From contig CAZNGS010000004.1 of NCBI GenBank assembly GCA_964572825.1, forward strand, positions 44,763 to 108,762: DNA of 64,000 bases, written 5' to 3'. Made by a program: the position numbers and the translations under genes. The notes beneath the pieces are model-generated. The model saw only the letters and a program-made list of their open reading frames with translations, ran no database searches and was not told where the DNA came from. The stretch is from CAYVBE01 sp964572825 (GTDB lineage: Bacteria; Planctomycetota; Brocadiia; SM23-32). Shown piece after piece: positions 23,841-31,279 of this stretch (positions are counted from its first letter, which is position 1; each line of letters begins with the position of its first letter).

Positions 23841-25911
23841 TTCCCCCGGCTTCGGGCCCGCGTCGGCCGCCGCTGCGACGCCCGCCGCCCCGGAATTGCT
23901 GCATGAGCTTGTTGCGCTGTTCTTCGGAGAGACTCTGCATGAAATTCCGGCGTTCCTCGCGGGACATTCCTTCCATCTCCTCGCGCAACTGCTGTATCTC
24001 CTCCGATGGCGCCTCCGACTGCTCCTGTTGATCCTCTGCGTCCGCAGAGGGACCTTGTTCGGGCTCCGGGGTGTGTGGCCGCTCGAAGGAAACCTGCTCG
24101 CGCCATTCCCTGGGGGGCGCCAGGTACACGGATTCCCCCTCCCGCAGTCCGCTCTTTATCTCGGCGAAGTTCTCGGTAAACTGTCCCACCTCGATCTGCT
24201 TCATCTGCGGGCCCTCCGGTGTGCGGACCCAGCATACCCGCCTGCCCTCCAGGGAGGCGACCGCCTCCAGGGGGATGTAGAGGACGTCCTGCAGTTCGGC
24301 CACGATGATCTCCACGGTGGCGGACATGCCTATGGTGGCGCCTTCGGGCCTGTCGGTCAGCGATACGTCGGTTTCGTACACCATCACGTCCGGGTTGAGC
24401 CAGCGGTGTTCGGAGCTGGCCATCGGGCTGATCTTGGCCACTTCCCCGCGCACCACGGCGTCCGGGATGGCCTCCAGTTTGATGCGGGCCGGCTGGCCGG
24501 GCTTGATCTTGGCGATGTCGGTCTCGTGGACGTTCACGCGGGCGGCCATGGTCGAGAGGTTGGGCACGGTGAGGATGGTTTCGTTCTGGTGGACGCTGGT
24601 GCCCTCCTGTATGGGGTTGTCGCGTCGGCGCCAGGGGTCGCTGGTGGAGGCGTACACCACCACTCCCGGCCTGGTGGCGACGATGGTGGATTTCTCGATC
24701 ATGGTGTTCAGTTTGTCCAACACTTCCTTTTCTCTATTGTAGGTGGCCTCCTTTGCGGCGAGTTCTGCCTCGGCCTGGGCCTTGTGGCTCCGTGCCCTGG
24801 CTTTCACGCGTTCCAGCTCCGCGCGGGCCTCGTGCAGGTCGCTGAACCGCGTTTCCGCCTCCTTCTGCAGGGAGTACCGTATGAACAGGCGGAGCTCTTC
24901 CACCGCGGCGTCGCGCTGGACCTTGCTCCGCCGGGCAGCCAGCTCGTCCTCTTTCAACTGCTCGTCGCTGACGTAATCGTTGTCCCACAGCTTCCTGGTC
25001 CACGTGAGCGTGTTCTGGGCCCGGGTCAGTTCCTGGCTTGCGAGCTGCGCCTTGGCGGTGAGGTCGCGGAGGGTCTGGCGCGCCACACCTCCCATCGGCA
25101 CCTCCGGCGCCTGCAGGTCGGAGGCGTAGGCTTCGCCCAGCATTTCCTGGAGGTCGTCGGGCTCGTGGGCCGCCCCGGCGTCGGCGTTTTCGGCGGACAC
25201 AGGTGGCGGCGGCACGGGCGCTCCCCCTTCGAGCGTCTTCACCGATTCCGGCTGCTGAAGGGCCTGCTTCACGGCGTACCATGCCGCAGGGCGCAGGCTC
25301 GTAAAGTCGAACTCGTCCTGGTCCTTGACTTTTGCGGCCAGCTCCGCCCCCAGGTAGCGCTCCAGTTCCATCCGGGCGAACTTCAGGTTCAACTCTGCCG
25401 CATTGATGTTGCTCTGGTTCTGGTTTATCTGAATCTGGTAATTCTCCTGGGCCTGCGTGTAGGTGGCCTGCGCGTTGGCCACGCTGATCTCCTGCCGGGT
25501 CTTCCGGTCCATCAGCTCGGAGGCATCCAGGCGCACCAGCACCTTCTGGTTCTCCACGTCCTCCTCGGTGATGATGGTTCCTTCCGGCACCAGTTCGAGT
25601 ACCTGGTTATTGCCTTCCACCTCGCTTTTGATTTCCAGGGACTCCAGGGCGCGCAGGGTGCCGCCCTCGGTGACGCTGACGGTTAGATCGCCGCGCTTCA
25701 CCTGCGCGACGGCCAGGCCCTCGTAGTCCGGGCCTTTGGCGCCGGTGGCGGCCCATAACAGTCCCGCCGCCGCGAGGGCGACCACGATGACTATCGCCGT
25801 CACCACGCCCACGGGTACGCGGCCGGCAGAGCGCCGGCTGCTTTCCTCCAGTCGTGGGTCCATATCGCTACGCTCCGGAGACGTTGCCCCGGCCGATTCA
25901 CCTGTATTCAT
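23830..25911 (-). CDS. MacA/HlyD-type periplasmic adaptor (membrane fusion protein)
   Basis: 693 residues, much longer than MacA (~370). One N-terminal membrane anchor (VVTAIVIVVALAAAGLLWAA) is followed by a lipoyl half (AQVKRGDLTVSVTEGGTLRA), a very long coiled-coil hairpin (residues ~120-440, interrupted by a Pro-rich insert PVPPPPVSAENADAG), the second lipoyl strand (VVVYASTSDPWRRRDNPIQE), beta-barrel and membrane-proximal domains (HETDIAKIKPGQPARIKLEA). The C-terminal ~90 residues are charged and low-complexity (SREERRNFMQSLSEEQRNKL). The long coil suggests it spans much of the periplasm toward the TolC partner encoded next door. Confidence 0.88.
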   Translation of the reverse strand: MNTGESAGATSPERSDMDPRLEESSRRSAGRVPVGVVTAIVIVVALAAAGLLWAATGAKGPDYEGLAVAQVKRGDLTVSVTEGGTLRALESLEIKSEVEGNNQVLELVPEGTIITEEDVENQKVLVRLDASELMDRKTRQEISVANAQATYTQAQENYQIQINQNQSNINAAELNLKFARMELERYLGAELAAKVKDQDEFDFTSLRPAAWYAVKQALQQPESVKTLEGGAPVPPPPVSAENADAGAAHEPDDLQEMLGEAYASDLQAPEVPMGGVARQTLRDLTAKAQLASQELTRAQNTLTWTRKLWDNDYVSDEQLKEDELAARRSKVQRDAAVEELRLFIRYSLQKEAETRFSDLHEARAELERVKARARSHKAQAEAELAAKEATYNREKEVLDKLNTMIEKSTIVATRPGVVVYASTSDPWRRRDNPIQEGTSVHQNETILTVPNLSTMAARVNVHETDIAKIKPGQPARIKLEAIPDAVVRGEVAKISPMASSEHRWLNPDVMVYETDVSLTDRPEGATIGMSATVEIIVAELQDVLYIPLEAVASLEGRRVCWVRTPEGPQMKQIEVGQFTENFAEIKSGLREGESVYLAPPREWREQVSFERPHTPEPEQGPSADAEDQQEQSEAPSEEIQQLREEMEGMSREERRNFMQSLSEEQRNKLMQQFRGGGRRSGGRRGPEAGGNDD

Positions 25912-27574
25912 CGAAACTCTCCCTCAGTTGACCTGTTTCGCTTACCTGCAGTATGCCGATGTCCCGGGCGAGCTGGAGCCTGGCCACCCGGAACTCCACC
26001 AGCGCGGTGGCCAGGGCATTCTGCGCGCTGACCAGCGCCTCTCGGGCCTCCAGCATGTCCCGGGTGTCGGCGCGGCCGGCCTGCAGCAGCATGGACGTGC
26101 TGTCCACGCGCTTCTCGGCCAGTGCCATGCTTTCCTTCTGAATCTCGTAGCTGCTTCTGGCGCGGTTGTACTGGCGCCACGCGTCGCGAACCGCCAGAAC
26201 GATCCTGTCCCGCGTCTCGCAGAAGTTCCGATCGCTTCGCTCCAGTTCGATAAGCCGTCGCCGGTACTGGTTGCGCTCGGACTTGCGGTCGAGGGGAAGG
26301 TCCACCTCCAGGCCCACGCCCAGGTCGGTGCGGTTGCCCTCGAAGTCGATCGGGTGGGTGTCGCCGTCCGTGTCGGTGGACAGCGAGGCGCTCAGGTCGA
26401 CCCCCGGCAGCAGGTCGTTGCGCGCCACCTTTATCTTTCTTTCGGCATCGTCCCGGCGTTCACGGGCGGTGGCCAGGTCCAGCCGGTTCTCCAGCGCCGC
26501 CTCCACGGCGGGTTCTGTCCCCTGCCAGGGAAGGTTCACGTGGGCTTCCGACTTCAGCCGGTCCAGCTCGTCAGGGTCCAGCCTGACCGGCGTATCCGTC
26601 GGAATCCCCAGGGTTATTTTGAACTCATCCAGACGGGCCTGGTAGCGCTGGCGGGCGTTCTCGACCTGGTCTTCTGCCCGCAGCTCCTGCTGCCGGGTCT
26701 GGTCCACCTGGAACTCGGGCAGTTGGCCGGCTTCGCCCAGCGCCTCGGCGCGCTTGCGGGCGAAAACCAGGCTTTCGTAGTTGAGTTGCTCGTTCCGCAG
26801 AACCTGCCTTTCACGCAGCACGCCGTAGTAATCCGAGAGCACATCGACGAAGAAACGCCGCCGGAAGCGCACGAATTCCCGCATCTGGTAGATGACGTCT
26901 CTCTCGGCCTGGATGAGCGGTTCGTTGACGGCGATGCCCGCGCCGCGCAGCAGGGGCTGAGTCAGGGTGAGGCTGAAGATGGAATCGGCGGCCTTGCGGG
27001 GGTCGTGCGTCAAGAACTCGCTGAAGGTGGAACTCAGGCTGGCGGTCAGCTCGGCCCCCGTGGCGAGCAGCCACGTGAACCCCAGACTCGTGGCGAGCCC
27101 CACCTGTTCGTCATCCCCCATGTCTTCATTGTCGTAGGTGGCATCGGCCGTGCCGAACGTCTGCGCGGCGAAGCGATAGCGCTGCAGGGTGAGGGAGAGC
27201 GCGCTCAGGTAGAGGTCCTCTTTCTGGCTCTGATAGTCCCGGCTGTGGCGGGCGGCGATCTCCAGGGCCTTCTCCAGGGAAAGCAAAACCATCGGTCTCC
27301 CTTCCGCGGACGTTTCGCCCTCGGAAGGCGACTCCTGCGGGGGGGCCTCCAGAGTGGGGCAGCCCTCCAGGGGGGAATCCTCGGGTTGTTCGATGGTGAA
27401 CCCTTCGAGCATTCCGGGCACGTGGGCCGTCTTTTGCTTGACGATGCCGCTGACTTCCCTGTCGGCGGACCGGCGGTAGCTCTCCGGCGAGCAACCGGTC
27501 AGCACAGCCAGGCTGAGCAGCACCATCCAGGCCGATCCGCGTCGTCCGGCATTTGTGGCAAGGCTACCGTGCAT
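25898..27574 (-). CDS. TolC-family outer-membrane efflux lipoprotein
   Basis: From ATG 27574, 558 residues. A lipoprotein signal ends in LAVLTGC, so the protein is predicted to be acylated at Cys28. Two outer-membrane-efflux repeats are visible: SLEKALEIAARHSRDYQSQK and VEAALENRLDLATARERRDD, each followed by long helices, with strand segments such as GLATSLGFTWLLATGAELTA. It would form the exit duct for the adaptor and MacB-type pump. The frame extends upstream but ATG 27574 overlaps the TetR stop by 11 bases, as elsewhere in this operon. Confidence 0.9.
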   Translation of the reverse strand: MHGSLATNAGRRGSAWMVLLSLAVLTGCSPESYRRSADREVSGIVKQKTAHVPGMLEGFTIEQPEDSPLEGCPTLEAPPQESPSEGETSAEGRPMVLLSLEKALEIAARHSRDYQSQKEDLYLSALSLTLQRYRFAAQTFGTADATYDNEDMGDDEQVGLATSLGFTWLLATGAELTASLSSTFSEFLTHDPRKAADSIFSLTLTQPLLRGAGIAVNEPLIQAERDVIYQMREFVRFRRRFFVDVLSDYYGVLRERQVLRNEQLNYESLVFARKRAEALGEAGQLPEFQVDQTRQQELRAEDQVENARQRYQARLDEFKITLGIPTDTPVRLDPDELDRLKSEAHVNLPWQGTEPAVEAALENRLDLATARERRDDAERKIKVARNDLLPGVDLSASLSTDTDGDTHPIDFEGNRTDLGVGLEVDLPLDRKSERNQYRRRLIELERSDRNFCETRDRIVLAVRDAWRQYNRARSSYEIQKESMALAEKRVDSTSMLLQAGRADTRDMLEAREALVSAQNALATALVEFRVARLQLARDIGILQVSETGQLRESFDEYR

Positions 27575-28148
27575 TTTCTGTGGCGATCCCCTTTTCGAAC
27601 AGGTCAACGATGGCCGACGGCCAGTGCGTGCCGCCCGGCATCTCGTCATGGTGCCGGGTCGCCACGCGCAGCATGCCCTTCAGCAGTCGCGCCGCCGCCC
27701 GCGGTTCAAACTCCGTGCTGTACAGGCCCGTCTGGCAACCCTTCCGGATGAACTCCGCCAGCACTTCGACCAGGGCGTCCGTCTTCTGGCGCCATTGCTT
27801 CCACAGCTTGCGCTTGCGGCTGGAGCCGCGCAGCTCCTCGCTGTGCATCAGCCGGAACAGGGCGCGGCGCTTGACGAAGAAGTCGGTGATGCAGCCCACC
27901 ACGTGTCGCAGCCCCTCGCGCGGGTCCTCGTCGGCCCGGGCCACCTCTCGCGCGGACTCGACCAGCTCCTCCAGACCGGAGAGGATGACCTGGTAGTAGA
28001 GGTCTTCCTTATCCTGGAAGTAGCGGTATATGGTCCCCTTGCCCACGTGGGCCGTAGTGCATATGTCGTCCAGGGTGACCTCGTGGTACCTGCCCCTGGC
28101 GAAGAGGTCTTCGGCGGTCTTGAGTATCTTCCGGCGTTTGTCGGACAT
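27564..28148 (-). CDS. TetR/AcrR-family transcriptional regulator
   Basis: 194 residues from ATG 28148. The N-terminal TetR HTH reads ILKTAEDLFARGRYHEVTLD, then DICTTAHVGKGTIYRYFQDK, a textbook TetR_N domain; the rest is an all-helical ligand-binding domain. It lies inside the efflux operon, and a TetR-like palindrome overlaps the operon's start point at 30016-30035, so it very probably represses its own operon until a ligand releases it. Confidence 0.93.
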   Translation of the reverse strand: MSDKRRKILKTAEDLFARGRYHEVTLDDICTTAHVGKGTIYRYFQDKEDLYYQVILSGLEELVESAREVARADEDPREGLRHVVGCITDFFVKRRALFRLMHSEELRGSSRKRKLWKQWRQKTDALVEVLAEFIRKGCQTGLYSTEFEPRAAARLLKGMLRVATRHHDEMPGGTHWPSAIVDLFEKGIATENAR

Positions 28149-28180
28149 GATTTTGGTCTCTCCGGGGTGTCGGACGGGTG

Positions 28181-29995
28181 TCAGGCGTCGATGGCAAACC
28201 CGAGGCTCTGCATGCGATACAGTTCGGCGAACCTCCCGTCCAGTGCCATCAGTTCCTCCGGGGCTCCCTGCTCGACGATCCGCCCGTGTTCCAGCACCAC
28301 GATCCGGTCGGCGATGTCGGTGGTCGAGAGGCGATGTGCGATCAATATGGTGGTGCGGTCCCGTGCGGCCACGGCCAGCGCCGCCTGGATCTCCTTCTCG
28401 GTGATGGTGTCCACCGAAGAGGTGGCCTCGTCCAGTATCAAGATGGGCGGGTTCTTCAGGAGGGCCCGGGCGATGGAGATACGCTGCTTCTGGCCGACCG
28501 AGAGCTTCACGCCTCGTTCCCCCACGAGGGTCTGGTAGCCGTCGGGCAGATCGCGGATGAAATCGTCCGCGCCCGCCTGACGGGCGGCCCAGTGTATCTT
28601 CTCCTCCGTGGCGTCGGGGTCCCCGTAGGAGATGTTCTCCTCCGCGGTGGCATTGAACAGGAAGGGCTCCTGCAGGACCATCCCGATGTGATCTCGGAGC
28701 GCCTTTGGGTCGAACCGGCGCACGTCCGTGCCGTCGATCAGAATCGACCCCTGCTGCGGGTCGTAGAAGCGGCATATCAGGTCCACCAGGGTCGTTTTCC
28801 CCACGCCGCTGGGGCCGACGAGGGCCACGGTTTCGGCCGCCTCTATGGCCAGGTTCACCTCCTGCAGGACCGTCTCGTCGTCGTAGCTGAAGGTCAGATT
28901 GCGGACGTCGATGCGCCCCTGCAATCCCTCCGGCTCGATGGCATCAGGCGGTACGGTGAGGGTATCGGACTCGTCCAGGAACTCGAAAATCCTGTCCGCC
29001 GCCGCCAGGGACCGCGGAAGGGAGTGGCCCAGGAGCCTGCCGAGTTGCTGCAGCGGTGTGTAGAGCATACTCAGCAGCGCCCAGAAGGCCATCCACGTCC
29101 CGGTTCCCACCTGGTCCTCCACGAACATGCTGCCGCCGAAATACAGCACGATGACCATGCCGGTGCCCGTCAGCAGGTCCATCATCGGGCGGAAAAGCGA
29201 GAATCCCAGCGCGGCCCGCATAAAGGATTCATAGTAATCCCCTGTGCGCTCCTCGAACCGGCGCTGCTCCTGGTCCTCCCGGGCAAATGACTTGACCACC
29301 CGTATGCCGGATATCCTCTCCTGCAGGAAGGCGTTCAGGTCGGCCACCTTCTGCCGAAACGTGCCGAACAGGTCCTTGAACTTTCGGCTGAAATAGTAGA
29401 TCGTCAGCATGATCAGTGGCACGGGCACCAGCGTCAGCAGGGCCAGCCTGGGATTCAGGAAGACAAACATGTACACCAGCATCCCCGCCAGCAGCAGGGC
29501 GGAAGTGACCACCGTGTCGGCGCCGTGCACGATCATGTCCTCGACGGCCTCGCTATCGCTCGCGACGCGGGACATCACCTCCCCGGTGGGTTGATTCTCG
29601 AAGAAACGCACCGAGAGGCCCTGCAGGTGGCGGTAAAGCTGGTCGCGCATGACGCGTATCACGCGCTGGCCCAGCTCGTGTCTGTAGTAGCTGTCGGAGA
29701 AGCTGATCACGAACCGGGCCAGCAGCACGCCCGCGTAACCGGCCGCGACCCAGACAACGGCCATGGCCTGCCGGCTGTCCAGCACGCGGTCGCCGAATAT
29801 CTTCATCAGGTGAACGGGTCCGAACCGCAGGCCCGTCAGCGCAAGGGTCAGCGCCACCAGCAGCAGGACGCGGCCGGGGTAGGGCGTCACGTAGCGCGCC
29901 AGCCGGAGAGCCGATTTGAGGTACTCCCACTTGCTCTTTTTCGGCTCGTCGCCCGGGGGCCGATGATGTCTGCGGAATCCGCGCCGTGGCGGCAT
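28181..29995 (-). CDS. MsbA-type ABC exporter (fused membrane and ATPase domains)
   Basis: 604 residues from ATG 29995. Six membrane helices in the first ~340 residues (VLLLVALTLALTGLRFGPVH; SALLLAGMLVYMFVFLNPRL and others) and a C-terminal ATPase: Walker A LVGPSGVGKTTLVDLICRFY, Q-loop MVLQEPFLFNATAEENI, Walker B PPILILDEATSSVD, switch His in LIAHRLSTTDIADRI. The signature motif is LSVGQKQRIS, with Val for the first Gly of LSGGQ. Exports lipids or drugs; substrate unknown. First gene of the TetR-controlled operon. Confidence 0.93.
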   Translation of the reverse strand: MPPRRGFRRHHRPPGDEPKKSKWEYLKSALRLARYVTPYPGRVLLLVALTLALTGLRFGPVHLMKIFGDRVLDSRQAMAVVWVAAGYAGVLLARFVISFSDSYYRHELGQRVIRVMRDQLYRHLQGLSVRFFENQPTGEVMSRVASDSEAVEDMIVHGADTVVTSALLLAGMLVYMFVFLNPRLALLTLVPVPLIMLTIYYFSRKFKDLFGTFRQKVADLNAFLQERISGIRVVKSFAREDQEQRRFEERTGDYYESFMRAALGFSLFRPMMDLLTGTGMVIVLYFGGSMFVEDQVGTGTWMAFWALLSMLYTPLQQLGRLLGHSLPRSLAAADRIFEFLDESDTLTVPPDAIEPEGLQGRIDVRNLTFSYDDETVLQEVNLAIEAAETVALVGPSGVGKTTLVDLICRFYDPQQGSILIDGTDVRRFDPKALRDHIGMVLQEPFLFNATAEENISYGDPDATEEKIHWAARQAGADDFIRDLPDGYQTLVGERGVKLSVGQKQRISIARALLKNPPILILDEATSSVDTITEKEIQAALAVAARDRTTILIAHRLSTTDIADRIVVLEHGRIVEQGAPEELMALDGRFAELYRMQSLGFAIDA

Positions 29996-30015
29996 GATAG
30001 GACCCTCACAGGAAC

Positions 30016-30035
30016 AGAACTGACTGGTCAGTTCT
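30016..30035. promoter_or_regulatory. TetR-type operator palindrome
   Basis: Perfect 9-base arms AGAACTGAC and GTCAGTTCT around TG. It covers the predicted transcription start of the efflux operon, so a bound TetR would block initiation. Confidence 0.8.
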
Positions 30036-30064
30036 ATTATCGCCGCCCCCGGCCTTTCTGTCAA
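30036..30064 (-). promoter_or_regulatory. Efflux operon promoter
   Basis: Minus strand consensus TTGACA (30064-30059), 17 bases, GATAAT (30041-30036). Confidence 0.75.
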
Positions 30065-30400
30065 CGGAGCCGGTGGAGAAACGCCGGGTCAGGGAATTGC
30101 CCCCGCGTCACGGTGTCCCGGCGAAAAGGGTACTGCGACGATGCAGGGACGTTGCGTGTCTGCGGGACCCCGTCCGCAGCGCTTGCGCACAGAACCGGCT
30201 CCCCCGGATATGAAATATCCGGGCTACAACAAGGCGTGACCCTGCAGGCCACCCATGAGATAGATGCCCCGCTTGACCTTCGATGAGAAAACGCACTCCG
30301 GCCCGTGCGCAGCAGGAGGGACTCCCCGCTGCCTATGAGCAGGTCCAGGAGACCGGGGGCACCGCCGGCCAATGGGCCGCTGTCATGAGAGGTTACCGGG
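30065..30400. other. Gene-free stretch with palindromes
   Basis: No credible coding sequence; the open frames here have no protein-like character. It holds CTGCGG/CCGCAG around 30157-30176 and a perfect hairpin CCCGGATAT-GAA-ATATCCGGG at 30203-30223. Neither is followed by a T-run. Confidence 0.5.
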
Positions 30401-31153
30401 CTATCGGCCCATTTCCTCCAGGCTCTCCAGGCACCGGGCCACGGTTTCCAGGGGGCTCCACTTGTGGGATTCCTGCTCGACGATGTACCATTCGGTGCCG
30501 CCCACCGTCTCGCAGGCGTGGAACAGGTCCTCCCAGCGGACGTCCCCCTTGCCGATGACGACCCAGCCCCCTTCTTCCGAGTAATCCTTCAGGTGCACGG
30601 TGGTGGCACGGCCGGGGTAGCGTTCGATGAAGGGCACGGGGTCGGCGCCGCCGTGCAGGGCGTTGCCCGTGTCCACCTGCATGATCACCTCCCGGGAGGC
30701 GGCGCCGAAGAAGATGTCCCAGCCCATCTCCCCGTCGATCTCGCTGAACTCCCAGTGGTGATTATGGTAGCCCACCTTCATGCCGTGCGGGGCGACCCGT
30801 GGGACGAGTTCGCTGAAGATACGCGCGCTTTCGATGAGCGCTTCCCTGGAGTCGCGGCGTTGCCGGGGCAGGGCGGGGACGACGAGGTGAGAGTTCCCCA
30901 GCACCTTGTTGAACTCGATGGTGCGCTCCAGCTCGTCCCCCAGCAGGGTGTTGAGGCCGGTGTGGGTGCCGGCCACCTGCAGGCCCAGATCGTCGAGCAT
31001 GCTGCGGAGCTCCTCGGCGCTCCGCCCGTAGTACCCCGCGAATTCGACTCCCCCGTAGCCCATGTCGGCGACCGCCTCGAGGGTTGCGGGCAGGTCTTCT
31101 TCGCACTGCTCGCGCACCGAAAAAAGCTGCAAAGCGACCGGTATTCTTGGCAT
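30401..31153 (-). CDS. Sugar phosphate isomerase/epimerase family protein (xylose isomerase-like barrel)
   Basis: 250 residues from ATG 31153, with GGAGAG upstream. AP endonuclease 2/xylose isomerase-like TIM barrel: ALQLFSVREQCEEDLPATLE at the N-terminus, MGYGGVEFAGYYG, VGYHNHHWEF with metal-ligand histidines, IMQVDTGNALHGG and VHLKDYSEEGG carrying further ligands, and EWYIVEQES near the end. Members isomerise or epimerise sugars and inositols and commonly pair with Gfo/Idh/MocA enzymes. Stands alone here. Confidence 0.85.
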   Translation of the reverse strand: MPRIPVALQLFSVREQCEEDLPATLEAVADMGYGGVEFAGYYGRSAEELRSMLDDLGLQVAGTHTGLNTLLGDELERTIEFNKVLGNSHLVVPALPRQRRDSREALIESARIFSELVPRVAPHGMKVGYHNHHWEFSEIDGEMGWDIFFGAASREVIMQVDTGNALHGGADPVPFIERYPGRATTVHLKDYSEEGGWVVIGKGDVRWEDLFHACETVGGTEWYIVEQESHKWSPLETVARCLESLEEMGR

Positions 31154-31279
31154 TCTGCACTCTCCTCGCAGTGAGGTGGGCAAGAACAGGAGACGCCCCT
31201 TCTAACACGCAGGGGGTCGCCGGTCAACTGTCCCGGCTTCGGAAGGGCGGAATGCGGGGTGAAGGGACGGCTGGACCGG

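Noticed and set aside
22007..26645. Long plus-strand frames opposite the efflux operon
   Set aside because: They are shadows of the overlapping minus-strand genes, which carry complete family motifs.
30061..30372. 103-codon minus-strand frame upstream of the ABC exporter promoter
   Set aside because: Composition is not protein-like, it runs over palindromes and the operon promoter, and no ribosome site is visible.
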